Source: Agelaius tricolor (lineage: Eukaryota; Chordata; Aves; Passeriformes; Icteridae). From it: a stretch of DNA of 64,000 nt. The position numbers and the translations under genes were made by a program. Location: contig JALJCS010000007.1 in assembly GCA_023055355.1 (NCBI GenBank), forward strand, positions 1,708,001 through 1,772,000, read 5' to 3'. Under the pieces are notes generated by a model that saw only the letters and a program-made list of their open reading frames with translations, searched no databases and was not told the DNA's origin. Of the stretch, positions 12,147 to 23,583 are shown one piece after another (position 1 is the stretch's first letter; every line of letters starts with the position of its first letter).

Positions 12147-12216
12147 CCTGCCCATGGCACTGAATTAATTTTAAGGTCCCTTCCAACCCAAACCATTCCA
12201 TCATTCTGGCACTTTT
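12147..12216 (+). mobile_element. CR1 LINE terminus, sense (continuation after LTR)
   Basis: Resumes the CR1 interrupted at 11463 with 'cctgcccatggcactg' and ends 'ccttccaacccaaaccattc'. The first six bases duplicate the end of the upstream CR1 part. Confidence 0.88.
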
Positions 12217-13217
12217 CCCCCTGGCTCCCTGTCATACACCCACAATTTGGGACACTTTTTAAAACTTAAGTGGGCTCAGAGCACATATTTGCCAACAAGT
12301 GCTTTGTGCAGGTGTCAAAGCTGGTTAGTGAACAAACTTTGGAGGGATCCTTCCTGGAAAATGCACGCAAAAATCAAGCTGCTTCCTGAGAAAAATAAAA
12401 GTTTGGCCTTGGCACAACCCCAGCTCTGCTGGCATCATGTTTTTAGAGAACTTCTGCTGAATTTTCTCAAGTGTTTGCTCAGAGGTTGAGTTTCAGCTTT
12501 GGATTCTGTAGAATCAGAGCTCAGCCATTCCCTGGGAAGTGGGGAATAAAATTCCTGCTGCTTTCAAAGCAGGAGTAACAATTTAGGGTTGAGGGAGGGC
12601 TGGGCGCTGGAGGCACTGAACTCTTGAGGTTCTCAATCAGTTCTGGGGGAGCCAAAAATGCTCTGGTTTTGGCTGTGGCAAAGGGGATTTTCAAAAGACC
12701 CTCTTGGTAAGGAGATCAGTGAAGGATTTTCTGCTGTGTTCAATGAGAGGTTGTGGACTCTCCATCCCTGGAAGTGTCCAAGGTCAGCTTGGACAGGGCT
12801 GGGAGCAACCTGGGATAGTTGAGTGGAGTCCATAAAGTCAGTTTTAAATAAGCAGAGGAACAATAACAGGAACAAAATCAAGCAAATATAATGACTGGAA
12901 CTTTAAAAGATGTGCAGGTGATTCAGCTTCAATTGCAAACTTAACCAAAGTAATTTCCTCGAGCCTGTGCTGTCAGGAATAATATCCTGATGACCTAACC
13001 CTGGGCTAGAAGAAATTCTTCTTTAAACAGTTAATTGGAAAAAGATCTATGGCTCAAATGCCTTTGTTTTGTAGATCTGGAGTAACTTTGATCTCTTTGT
13101 TCTGAGATCAGCATTAAAACTGGTCTGAGATCTGCTTCTCTTTCTGGTTAAATTCTCTTGCAAAACAGCAAATGTGATAAATAATCACTGTGACACTTCC
13201 ACAAGCCAAAACTAAAT
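12217..13217. other. Mostly unique stretch with a CR1 scrap
   Basis: Unique DNA except 12745-12826, a sense CR1 fragment ('ctccatccctggaagtgtcc'). No gene recognised. Confidence 0.5.
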
Positions 13218-13394
13218 TAGATTTCAAGGAATTGCTGATGGGATTTGATGAGGGGGGATCATCTTGTTCAAACCCTATTTTTGGGTAATTCTAGGGTTGG
13301 GAACCCCCAGGAAAAGGAAGTTCCTATATTTCTGTTCATTGCCTTTCTGTCCTCCTCCTCTCACTGAGATTTCTTTACTCTCCTCTACCAAAAC
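13218..13394 (+). repeat. Direct duplication, copy 1 (partner 16766-16940)
   Basis: About 175 bp matches 16766-16940 in the same orientation at roughly 95% by eye (for example 'gggtaattctagggttggga' in both). The block is not CR1 or any LTR seen here. This copy ends at a G16 run. Confidence 0.8.
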
Positions 13395-13396
13395 AT

Positions 13397-13412
13397 GGGG
13401 GGGGGGGGGGGG
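13397..13412 (+). repeat. G16 homopolymer
   Basis: Sixteen consecutive G, a potential G-quadruplex and a probable sequencing-length uncertainty. It sits exactly where the duplicated block ends. Confidence 0.9.
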
Positions 13413-14812
13413 ACATGGTAAATAATTTTAAATTATCCCCGTGGTTCTTTGCTATTTTGTTTTATTTCTTTGTGGGAAACACGAGGCCACCGGTGACTGC
13501 AGGCCTCAGTCTGAGGCCCGAGGTGGCTCGGGGAGAGGGAAAAGAAGGGAGGGGGGAAATGAGAGGATCTTGGTGCATTAAAAATCACTTTCTGTGGAAA
13601 CAATTAGTGCTGTAAGTGGATTCTTGAGGCTGGGCAGGGAGATCACTTACAAGCACCAGCTCTGCTAAAACGCCCATAAAGAGTTCCGCACTTCTCAGAA
13701 GCCGGCGCGGAGCCGCCGCTTATTGGAAGTCACAGGCCCATTTCACGCCGTTCTCCTTGGAAATTAGCTCAGCTTTGGGTCATGCTCAGCCTTCCAAATT
13801 GCCAAAACCCCCTTGGGTTTGCTGGGGGGAACCTGCTGCAGCGGAGACACCGCAAATGGCAGCGTCTGCAGGGGCTCTGTGGGGCGGGCTGAGGTTTGGG
13901 GTGGCCTCTGTGGGGTCACGGGCGGCTTCCACCTCCTCAAAGCCTTTCCAGAGTTGTGGCTCAGATAAAAGTCTGGGTTTCCCTTCCCTTCCCTTCCTTG
14001 GGTTTGTAATGGGTAACTTGGGAGAGCTGGGCTTTGTAAAACCTCAGGAGCTTGACCCCAGGAAACCAAACAAGGCCGTGTGTGGCTTGAATGAGGGTCT
14101 GTGTTTGCATTTGTTTTCTGTTTTTCCCTTTACCCCATAATTAACACTTAAGACAGGTAAATATCACCTAACAAATGTCAGTCTTTACCTATTCTAGAAT
14201 ATCTAACAATTGCCCACTGCAGAAACCTTTCCAGAGATGAAGTCCTGGCTGAGCTGGATTAGATTTTAGGCCTCAATCCCCATCCTTTTGGGTTTGAACC
14301 ATCAGCACCTGAGAAGGATTTTAGGCCAGACCTATCAGTTCTTGCAGCAAGGAGAAGAGTCAAGGAATTCTTCTCACACCCAGGAAGAGCTCAAGTAAAT
14401 TTCTGAGGTGAGCTGATTCTCCATCACTGAAATTATTTAGGAATAGGTTTAAACAGTGCTGCCAGTCCAGGTTTTTTTTCCTTTATATCATCTGCAAATG
14501 AACTTTAGCATCAGTTTTATGTCCCCTTGCTGTGGTGAGCAATTCCATTTTCTGCTTCCTGAAGCCTCTACCCAAAAGCTGACAGCGTTCTTTAAAGCAA
14601 ATGTTCAAATGACTTCCTTCACGGGAGTTCTTGGGTTTTTATGATCATTTTAATCAAATCACAACTCATTCCAGGTGGTTTGGGCCTTCCTGCTGAGTCT
14701 GTCCCTCCTACTCAGCAGCACAGGGCTGTTACAGGCAATTCCATATTTATGGACCTGAGTTGTGCAAAAACAGGCACGAATTTTGGCTTTTGAGTGAATT
14801 TTTCTGCTCTAA
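13413..14812. other. Unique stretch with a CpG-bearing patch
   Basis: The part 13480-13760 holds a cluster of CpGs (for example AGCCGGCGCGGAGCCGCCGC near 13700) in otherwise CpG-poor DNA. This could be a regulatory element, but no gene or promoter structure is visible. The rest is unremarkable. Confidence 0.4.
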
Positions 14813-15036
14813 GACTGGAAGGGACCTTAGATCTCATCTCATTTCAATCCCCCTGTGGTGGGCAGGGAGCCTTCCACTGTCCAAGGTTGCTCCAAGCCCC
14901 TTCCAGCCTGGTCTGGAACACATCCAGGGATGGGGCAGCTTCTCTGGCCACCCTGTGCCAGGGCCTGCCCACCCTCCCAGGGAGGAATTCCTTCCCAATT
15001 TCCCATCCAGCCCTGCCCTCTGGAAGTTTGAAACAA
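14813..15036 (-). mobile_element. CR1 LINE 3' region, antisense
   Basis: Begins 'gactggaagggaccttagat' and runs through 'gttgctccaagccccttcca' to 'ccagccctgccctctggaag'. More diverged than most copies here, so probably older. Confidence 0.85.
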
Positions 15037-16765
15037 TTCACCCCACTACAACCTCTCATAAATAACCTCTCTCCATCTTCATTCTCTTTCTTCTTCTTCC
15101 CATTCCACTTCTTACCCTGATCTCCTCCTTCACCTGCACGGTCCAAATCTGCCTCTTCATTCCTGAGGTGGAAAATCTGAATTTTGAGAAGATCTGCACC
15201 AATTTTCCTCCCTGCTGTTCCACAGCCAGGAGAGAGCCCAGGGTGGTGTAAATTGCTGCCCAAATCCCACCCCTCTCCTCTCTTAACCTCGGCTTAGCTA
15301 ATGCAGAGAAGCAGCCCAAGCAACTGGGTTCAAACCAGGCCAAGCCCAACTCCATTTTGCAATTAGCTGGAAAGAATTTTGCCGCACATTTGGCCTAAAA
15401 ATAATTTGTAAATTGACCAGAGCCTCGTACATGGAATGGTTGCAGATATTTCAGGGATTGATTTCACATGAATAATTCAAGTGGAGTGCAGAGACAAAAG
15501 TCTCTTTTAAATATGTGGGGTTTTGAGATGCATTTCAAAACAGGGAGAGGAACAACTTCATTCTGATCAGTTTTTGGGCTGGCTCTTCTCAGGACTCAGT
15601 GGTATCCTTGAATAAGGAAAGAATAGGATCAAATCCTACTTTTTATTATGATTTGACCCTCTAGAGTTATGAACCTCTATGGGATCTTTTCTGTGCATCT
15701 GTTCTTTCTGGGTTTATACAAAAATACTTTTGACCTGCAGGATTTTGTGTTTCCTGAAAATTCCAGGTATTAATGGATGTGACTCCACTGCCTTTGAGGA
15801 CTTCACTGGCATTGGAAAAGTTAATTTTGAGCAGGACAGACTGGAAGGTGCTACCATGGAGGAGCCCAAAATAACACCATGATGCAGAATCCCAGGAGAA
15901 ACAGAAAAATCCTCTTAAAATCCTTTAAAAGACAGATCTCCTCTGATATTCCATAGAACAGAAGATTGAATTTCACACTGGTGCAAAATAAGACAAAAAG
16001 CACTCTAAGAAGAGCCCTGGTGAGTGTGAGATCACCTCGATGCCAGGCAGAGCAGAGCACCTGAGTTCCTTCCGCTGTTCCTTTGAGGAGGAGATGGAAA
16101 CTGGGCCAAAATTTAGAGAAGAAGCCACAAATTTCCAGCTGGAATCTTGGAAAGAAGAGACACTCATCATAGCATCAGCTTTTGGGTTTATTTTTAATAA
16201 AACCAAAGCCTTTATTCCATCATTTAAAGTGTTCTGTTCCTCAGGGCATAAAAGCTAAAATTCCTGAGAATGGCATTTGCTGCGAATTTTCTGTCAGATT
16301 TTAATGCTCTCCAATACCCAGAGTACAATTAACATTCTGCCTAATGGATAGTGGGTATCTGTGGTACCCTGCCCCCCTCTCCCTGCTCTGCAATTCCATG
16401 GAAACTCCTCTGGGATGCTCCTGGGAATGATGATTTTAATTGCCTTGCCTGGGACTAGGAGAGGGGTGGGATGGCATTACACAAATGGGATGTGCTGCCC
16501 GTTTTCTGTCAGAGCATCTGCACTGTCAAACTGATTTGAACTGCAGGGGTTTGATAGCTCCTGTTCTTTCCTCAGCATGATTTGTAGCTCATTCCTGGTT
16601 CTTCTGCAATATGAAATGGTTTTCCATGAGGCAGGTGAAAGCTCAGAGCTCCTGTATCTACCACATGCATCCCTAGCTGACACAAAAATTAAGATTTTAG
16701 GGTGCAACACATCTCTTGGTTTACTCAGAGTTCATTTTAGTCCATTTGCCCTCTATTTTTCAAAT
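15037..16765. other. Unique non-coding stretch
   Basis: About 1.7 kb with no recognised repeat or exon. It is one of the longest repeat-free parts of the window. Confidence 0.45.
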
Positions 16766-16940
16766 TAGTTTTCAAGGAATTGCTGATGGGATTTGATGAG
16801 TGGGGATCATCTGGTTCAAACCCTGTTTTTGGGTAATTCTAGGGTTGGGAACCCCCAGGAAATGGAAGTTCCTATATTTCTGTTCATTGCCTTCTGTCCT
16901 CCTCCTCTCACTGGGATTTCTTTACTCTCCTCTAGCAAAA
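16766..16940 (+). repeat. Direct duplication, copy 2 (partner 13218-13394)
   Basis: Same orientation and about 95% identical by eye to 13218-13394. Here the sequence continues without the G-run. Confidence 0.8.
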
Positions 16941-16998
16941 CTGGATTGTCCCCAAAATTCCCTACTTGGGGCTGAGCTGTTCCATCTCTCTCAGCCTG

Positions 16999-17036
16999 GA
17001 ATATCATGGAATCATAGAATATCCTGAGTGGGAAGG
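16999..17036 (-). mobile_element. CR1 LINE terminus, antisense (before LTR)
   Basis: 'ggaatcatagaatatcctga' plus 'gtgggaagg' is the reversed CR1 terminus. The CR1 is interrupted after GGAAGG by an LTR and resumes at 17683. Confidence 0.8.
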
Positions 17037-17682
17037 TATCAAGTGTTTTTATCTTCTTTTTCTGCCTTGGTCAGGGTCGGAATTAAATGTGTGAGAGGGT
17101 ATTTCTTGTTGGCACTCAGATGTTTATCAGTTCTTATCTCTGTCACAGTCTCACAAACCCTGAGTTCTGCAGCACTTCACTCCAACAAACTAAAAATGGA
17201 GCCCTGTCTCTCTCTGCAAGGCCTTTGAAGGATAAACTGTCCAATTAACAAATGACACCTCAATTATTTTCACTTTTAACCCAATACCCAACCACCCGTG
17301 TCCACAATGGGGACTTTTTTATTCAATGACACAAAACCACCCAAACCCATGGAGAAGAAGGAGAAGAAGAAGGAGAAGGAGAAGAAGGAGGAGAAGGAGA
17401 AGGAGAAGGAGAACGAGGAGAAGGAGAAGGAGGAGAAGGAGCAGCCTCCACCCTAAACCCTCCATCTTGCTTTCTACCTATTCCTGTATTCTAAACCCTT
17501 AAACTCTGAGTTTCCCACCCTGTGATATCACACACTTCTATTCAAACTCCACACCTTTAATCTCAGTTTTATTCTTGAATTTTGGAAGGTTTTCCATGAC
17601 CTCAGGTCAGTGCAGTGTTCTCTTGGGGTCAGTGCCTGGCAGCACAGAAAGTCTGGAATTCCCAGCACCCAGGGTTCCAACA
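17037..17682 (-). mobile_element. Solo LTR of an endogenous retrovirus (family A), in CR1
   Basis: 646 bp, flanked by a perfect 6-bp duplication GGAAGG (17031-17036 and 17683-17688). One end is canonical CA; the other reads TA where TG is expected, consistent with one point change. The purine tract (sense polypyrimidine) is at 17350-17440. Highly similar to the 11.5 kb copy outside that tract. Solo LTR, sense on minus. Confidence 0.88.
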
Positions 17683-17945
17683 GGAAGGGACCCCCAGGGA
17701 CCCCCCAGTGCCACCCCAGCCCTGCCCAGACCCCACCAAGCCCAGCCTGGGCATCCCTGGCAGCGCTGGCCAAAGGCTCCTGGAGCTGTGGCAGCCTCGG
17801 GGCCATGCCCATTCCCTGGGCAGCCTGGGCAGTGCCAGCACCCTCTGGGCAACAACCTTGCCCTAAAACCCAACCCAAATCCCTCCAGGCCCAGCCCCAG
17901 CTGCTCCCCCAGGTCCTGTTGGGTCACAGGGAGCAGAGATCAGAG
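17683..17945 (-). mobile_element. CR1 LINE 3' region, antisense (after LTR)
   Basis: Continues the CR1 split at 17036. It has 'agcgctggccaaaggctcct' and 'gggccatgcccattccctgg', a subtype also seen in sense orientation at 26.83 and 54.5 kb. Confidence 0.85.
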
Positions 17946-18684
17946 CTGTTCCTCTTGCTGTGTCCCATTAATAAGAGCCTGGGATGTGCTGGAAGGCATT
18001 GGACTGAAAGTTCCTCACCCTCAGAGCTTCCCCTGCCAGCAAAGGCAGGATTTTTATCACGAGAAATCTCATTCAGATCTGACTTCTGGTGATTTTAGCT
18101 CTCTAAAAATCATATTAAAATCATTATAACTTCTGCAGATTTGTCTCAGTTTGCTCTTTCCTCCAGGTTGAATAAAACTTCCAGCATTTTCTATTTCCTT
18201 CATTTCTCATTCCTCTTGATTAGAGCCAAGCTCTCATCCCAACACCAGGTCAAGGATCTCATGCTGGAAGTTTGATTTCCAGAAACAGACTTAACAAATG
18301 ATCCACTTAATTCTGGCTATGAGCTGTTTAATTTAGGAAAACTTTATCCACAAAAATTATAGGAAATCTGAGTGTTTTCTCAGAGTAAAACCTTTGCCCA
18401 GCTGTTCCATGCTCTGCAGACCAAACTGAGTCTGACCTCGGGGTAGAACTTTATTTTGGGGAAGTTTTTCAATGTTTTAACATTTGAAGTGTATTTTGAG
18501 TTCCTGCTGGAATGAAAATAAAATTTTTGGAGCATGTTTAGAAAACCAGAACATGTCAAAATATCCTCTCTGAGCCAGGTTTTTATATTTTCTACTGGGC
18601 AAACCTACTTATTTCCCATGTAATCCTGGAAAATTGATGTTTTTGTGTTTGAGTTTGAGCAATTTTTCATCCCATGTGGCTTTG
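17946..18684. other. Unique AT-rich stretch
   Basis: No repeat or exon recognised. It may include older parts of the LTR whose 3' end is at 18685-18827, but I cannot place a 5' boundary. Confidence 0.4.
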
Positions 18685-18827
18685 AAAGAGATAAGTCTTA
18701 GACATAATGTAATATAGTGTATAATAAAATAGTATAATAAAGTCATTAATTAGCCTTCTGATAAGATGGAGTCAGATGCATCATTTTCTCTCCCCTTCGT
18801 CGGGGGTTCCCTGAAAATACAACAGAT
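18685..18827 (+). mobile_element. 3' part of a degraded LTR (family C)
   Basis: Carries AATAAA, 'agccttctgataagatggag', 'tcagatgcatcat' and ends AATACAACA. The same order occurs at the 3' end of the LTR at 25913-26316. No matching 5' end or target duplication was found, so it is truncated. Confidence 0.65.
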
Positions 18828-18849
18828 GGGCTCACTGGGATGGGCTCAC

Positions 18850-18897
18850 TGACCTTGGAGGCCTTTTCCAAGCTGCAGCATTCCATGATTCTTCAGG
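18850..18897 (+). mobile_element. CR1 LINE terminus fragment, sense
   Basis: A short remnant, 'gaccttggaggccttttcca' followed by 'cattccatgattcttc', fitting a diverged CR1 terminus and its tail repeat. Confidence 0.5.
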
Positions 18898-19364
18898 AAG
18901 GATTCCATCTGTAGGCCTCTGCCTCGTGGGTTTAACTCCACGGATTTAAAACCTGGAGTTAAAGTGGGTGCAAGTTCTTGTGCAGATCTGTCCTTGGATG
19001 GAGAGAGATGGGGAGGCTGACTCAGTGATCAGAATTTGATTTTATTGTGGGATACAAACACTTATATTCTATTTCAGGGAGACCAGCAATGTGTGCTACA
19101 ATGATCAGGTTAAAATCACACACACACAAACTTCTGCATAGAACAACATCTCTTGCTTGCAGAGTTTAATGAGATTTTCTTTTTCTGGTAAACCTGTTTG
19201 ATTGAATCCTCTTGCAATCTAGGTCCAATTTTCAAAGTTCTATTTACTTTTGCTAAGGCATCCTGTTATTAAATCTCTAATGTTAACCAGGCCCAAAGTC
19301 CATCATCTGTTTTGTGCCCCCCAACATTCCAACACCTGGAGACCCCGGTTGAAATGTGGGTCTT
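18898..19364. other. Stretch of unknown origin, possibly LTR-derived
   Basis: On the minus strand it carries AATAAAATCAAATTC near 19035, which could be an LTR polyadenylation region, but no partner copy or ends are visible here. Confidence 0.3.
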
Positions 19365-19690
19365 CTCAAGCCAGGTCTCATCAGCTCCTGGAGATTTATA
19401 TCACACCCAAGATAGCTCAGCTACCTTAGAAGGCATAAAATCAGCAGGATGGGTTCTGTGGCAGTGTTGGAAACAAAAAGGTTTTAATAAAAGGCAAAAT
19501 AATAAAACTCTTTTAGGCACCACGTGAAATAGGGGTCTCTTTGAGCCAGGTCTCATAAACTCTTGGATATCTATTTCACACCCAAGATAGCTCAGCTACC
19601 TTAGAAGGCATAAAATCAGCAGGATGGCTTCTGTGGCAGTGTTGGGAACAAAAAACTTTTAATAAAAGACAAAATTACAAAACTCTTTAC
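19365..19690 (+). repeat. 175-bp tandem duplication
   Basis: Two consecutive copies with a 175-bp offset ('gccaggtctca' at 19370 and 19545). Both contain 'caagatagctcagctacctt' and 'ggcataaaatcagcaggatg', followed by an A-rich 'ttttaataaaa' segment. Function unknown. Confidence 0.85.
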
Positions 19691-20224
19691 AGAGAAAAAC
19701 TGAGCTGAGTGCAAGAGGTTCTTGCTCCTGGTAAAACACCTCACAAAAACAATTAGTTTCTTTGTTCTCTTCTTTTTCTAATGAATTACTTAAGCAAAAC
19801 TTTTTAGCTTCTGTCCAATTAATTATCCTTATGTTTAAAGTAAAATCCTCCAAGTCCTATAAAATGTCTTTTTTTCTAATTAAAAAAAAAAAAAAAAGAA
19901 AACTTCTAAGCTTTTTTCCTTTTAAAGAAGACAAAAAATAATTTTGTCACTCCACCAACAAAAGACACATTCCCACACTCGCTCACAAATCCACCCAGCA
20001 GGGGATGGATCCCTCCCAGTTCCTATTCCCACCTTCCAGAGCCCCCATCCCACAACTCTTCCCTCCCTTCACGATTCTCCAGGTACATTCTGCAGACTGA
20101 GGGATTGCAAAGGAACTTTTTGGCTCCTTGTGTTGTAATTCCTGCAGGGAGCCAACCTCAGTTTGCTCAGGATCAGGACACATCTGAATCTCCACGAGCA
20201 ATTTTCCTCTGTGCCTGTAATTTT
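19691..20224. other. Unique non-coding stretch
   Basis: Contains an A-run near 19881-19896. No gene or repeat family recognised. Confidence 0.45.
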
Positions 20225-20812
20225 ATCTTTAAAAGGAGGCAAAGGATGAAAAGATTCAACCCAGATGATTAAATTTGGGAAAGTGATGCTCAGACAAATC
20301 ATTTTTCCAAGATTCCCCCCGAAAAAAAGTGGGAAACCGATCCATGGGGCCTAAACTGGTGCTCTCATCACTGGAGAAAAATCAACATTTTATTGTCCAC
20401 TCACAACTCTCAGAGGCCTCAGTCACAGGCTGATTCTGTCCTTAATTTTCTTCATTTTGAATAAATCTCCCACTGAACTCCATAAAAGCCTTGGAATTAA
20501 ACCCTGTGCTCAGTGTGGCACCAGCAGAAATTGTATCCAAATATTCCTTTCATTTACGTGGGGAAAACAAGAGGAAGTCTTTGCTTCACTTTTATTAATC
20601 ACCGATAGCCGTTATTATTAATATTGAAAAATATTGGTTTTCCACAGGTTTTGGGGTTGTTTTTATTTTTGACTGTTTGTTTGGATTTTTTTTTAAGATA
20701 CAGGAAGGATTCTGGTGTCTAAACCTCTAAATATTGAGTTTACCTCACCCTTTAAAAATCCAAGTGAAATAAAATCTTGTGGTATTCTCTTATATTTTGA
20801 AATTAAAACAAC
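20225..20812 (+). repeat. Inverted repeat A, left arm
   Basis: The reverse complement of 22158-22748 matches this block at roughly 95% over the best 380 bases and less toward the inner edge. It is not CR1 and has no recognisable coding content. Together with pair B (21468-21652 and 23116-23317) it forms an interlocked arrangement. Confidence 0.85.
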
Positions 20813-21467
20813 AATAGCCATTATAAATATAGAAAAATAAATATGAATAAATCCATTCCTTTAGGAATTATCCCTGACCTTTGGACAAAACCTTCCTTTC
20901 CTTCTTTTCCCACATGGATTAGGGGAGGAACAGGGGCTCCTCATCATTCTGGAAGCTGAGGGGAACCCCCCAATTCTCACAGCTGGGATTCCCAAAATGA
21001 ACCCCCTCGCTCAGGCCCCTTTGGGATCAATCCAGCACATCCACATCCCACATTCCCTGCCTTGGAGTGCTCAGCATTTCACCAGGATCGTGTAGCAATT
21101 AGTGCTGCTGGTGTGATGCAGATGCTGTGTTGACTGAGCCAATTAAGAGATCAATTAGTGCAGAGAGAGAGAGAGGGGAGCTCTGGGCTGACTTTGGATT
21201 TAAACCCTGGCTGCTTGCAGAGGTAAAATCAGTTTTGTGCTGGTTTTTTTTAACAGCAGCTCTTCAGAATCAGAATCATGGAATAATTAAGGTTGGAGAA
21301 GATCTCCAAGGTCAAGGCCAGTCTTTGATCAATCAGTTAAAAAATGGGTTCCTTGAATGCCCCCAGGCAGGGGTGGTGATTTGGTGGCACTAAATAGGGA
21401 TTTCCAGGAACTGAAATGGCCAGCAAGCTCCAATTTATTCAAAACTCAGTGTCTGGGCTTCTTTTTG
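20813..21467. other. Spacer between inverted repeats, with a CR1 scrap
   Basis: Unique DNA apart from 21271-21335, an antisense CR1 terminus ('gaatcatggaataattaagg'). A GA dinucleotide run lies near 21164-21175. Confidence 0.5.
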
Positions 21468-21652
21468 TGTCCTAAAATCTGAATAAAATTTGCATAAAAC
21501 CAAAGATTACAACCAAGTCCATGATGAGCCAAACACATCCCTTGTTTGCAACAAGTCTAAGTCACTTTTCAATGGGAATGGGGCTCTAATTCTTCATTTA
21601 ATAATTATTATTTGCCTGTTTTTTTCCTGGATGAAAATACCAAGTGGACACA
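21468..21652 (+). repeat. Inverted repeat B, left arm
   Basis: Matches the reverse complement of 23116-23317 (for example 'gcataaaaccaaagattaca' and 'gggctctaattcttcattta'). It lies inside the spacer of inverted pair A. Confidence 0.82.
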
Positions 21653-22157
21653 ATTCCATCACCTTGGTTTGCTTTTCTATATCAGATTTTTGGGGAAACT
21701 CCTGTGCTCTGCTGCAGCTGAGTCACTGCAGCAGTTTCAGGAGGAACTTGGAATTTCTGGAAGTGGAGAGGCCAGCAGAGGTGAAACTCATAAGAAAGTC
21801 TCAGGAAATGATAAATTTCAGGAACACCATTCCTGCTTCCTTTGAGAAACTCTGTTTGGGGAGTTCTGGGTCACCAGAAGGGCTTGGAAATAATTGATGG
21901 AGGTCCTGACCGAGTAAAACCACATCAGAAAAAAGGTGAAAATTAATTTTTAACCCTAAGTCCCGCATTTCAGACACTGCCAGTCTTGTTCCACTTGGAA
22001 ATTTAATTTTGTTCCTACAGAAACATTCAAAAATGAAGAAAAAAAAAAATTTTTCATCCATTTCGGTCTTTGATTCACAAATAAACTGGGGTTTGGTTTT
22101 ATTTCTTTGGCTGATTGTTTTTGGGTTTTGTTTTTGTTGGTTTTAAATTAATTTTAT
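21653..22157. other. Unique spacer
   Basis: No repeat or gene recognised between arm B and arm A'. Confidence 0.45.
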
Positions 22158-22748
22158 TGTTGTAATGTTCAAGATTTAAGAGAATACCACAAGATTTTAT
22201 TTCACTTGGATTTTAAAAGGGTCAGGCACAGCAAAATTGATATTCAGAGGTTTAAACAACACCAGAATCCTTCCTGTACCTTAAAAAAAATCCAACCACA
22301 ACAACCAAAATTAAAACAACCCCAAAACCTGTGGAAAACCCAATATTTTTCAGTATTAATAATAACGGCTATCAGTGATTAATAAAAATGGAGCAAAGAC
22401 TTCCTCTCCTTCTCCCCACATAAACTAAAGGAATATTTGGATACAATTTCTGCCAGTGCCACACTGAGCCCAGGGTTTAATTCCAAGGCTTTTATGGAGT
22501 TCAGTGGGAGATTTATTCAAAATGAAGAAAATTAAGGACAGAATCAGCCTGTGACTGAGGCCTCTGAGAGTTGTGAGTGGACAATAAAATGTTGATTTTT
22601 CTCTAGTGATGAGAGCACCAGTTTAGGCCCCATGGATCAGTTTCCCACTTTTTTTAGGGGAGAATCTTGGAAAAATGATTTGTCTGAGCATCACTTTCCC
22701 AAATTTAATCATCTGGGTTGAATCTTCCCACCCCTGACTCCCTTTAAA
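22158..22748 (-). repeat. Inverted repeat A, right arm
   Basis: Reverse-complement partner of 20225-20812. The arm carries the same AT-rich unique sequence, with small length differences in T/A runs. It lies in the spacer of inverted pair B. Confidence 0.85.
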
Positions 22749-22916
22749 GCCACCACAAGGTTTGCTAAAAATATGGAATGCAAAAATATGTGGAGTGCTG
22801 GACTGCTGATCCTTTCCCATCTTAAATTGGGATTTATTCCGCAAGTTTCTTAAAGTTCACATCCCCACCTCATTTTTGGTAATTGGAGTTGTTTGGAAGA
22901 TAAGTTGGTTATTGAG

Positions 22917-23112
22917 GCAGCTGGGGGTGCTCACCTGGAGAGGAGAAGCTGCAGGGAGAGCTCAGAGCCCCTGGCAGGGCCTGCAGGGGCTCCAGGAGAG
23001 CTGCAGAGGGACTGGGGACAAGGCCTGCAGGGACAGCACCCAGGGAATGGCTGCCAGTGCCAGAGGGCAGGGCTGGGTGGGATCTTGGCCATCAGGAATT
23101 GTTCCCTGGAAT
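22917..23112 (+). mobile_element. CR1 LINE fragment, sense
   Basis: From 'gctgggggtgctcacctgga' to 'gaattgttccctgg', then cut off; the CR1 3' end is missing. It abuts inverted repeat B, right arm. Confidence 0.85.
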
Positions 23113-23115
23113 TGG

Positions 23116-23317
23116 GAATTATGTCCACTTGGTATTTTCATCCAGAAACTTCTGGCCAGCAAAAAAAAAAAAAAGGCAAATAATAATTATTAAATGAAGA
23201 ATTAGAGCCCCATTCCTATTGAAAAGGGACTTGGACTTGTTGAAAATAGGGATGTGTTTGGCTCATTATGGACTTGGTTATAATCTTTGGTTTTATGCAA
23301 AATTTATTCAGATTTTA
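23116..23317 (-). repeat. Inverted repeat B, right arm
   Basis: Reverse complement of 21468-21652, with about 20 extra bases near 23145-23165 and a longer A-run. Confidence 0.82.
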
Positions 23318-23327
23318 GAACACAAGG

Positions 23328-23453
23328 TAGGCCCTGGCACAGGTTGGACACTGGGGCTGGAGCACCTGGGACAGTGGGAGGTGTCCCTGCCATGGCAGGG
23401 GTGGCACTGGGTGGGATTTAAGGTCCCTCCCAACTCAAATCATTCCATGGTCC
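23328..23453 (+). mobile_element. CR1 LINE terminus, sense
   Basis: A short 3' CR1 with 'cactggggctggagcacctg' and the terminus 'cctcccaactcaaatcattc'. The following 60 bp also follow the CR1 at 27.34 kb, so CR1 plus flank was duplicated. Confidence 0.85.
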
Positions 23454-23509
23454 TCTGATTATCCAATTCCATGCCAAGTCCAATTTTAAGGAATTTGAAT
23501 TGCCCAAGT

Positions 23510-23583
23510 GCCCGTGGCAGGGGTGGAATGGGATGATTTTTGAGGTCCCTTCCACCCCAAAGCACTCTGGAATTCCATGATTT
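23510..23583 (+). mobile_element. CR1 LINE terminus, sense
   Basis: 'aggtcccttccaccccaaag' followed by 'tggaattccatgatttcatc'; about 75 bp of CR1 3' end. Confidence 0.75.

Noticed and set aside
13268..13290. 'gttcaaaccc' resembling a tRNA T-arm
   Set aside because: No acceptor, D-arm or anticodon stem can be paired around it, and the same motif at 16.8 kb is just the duplicated block.
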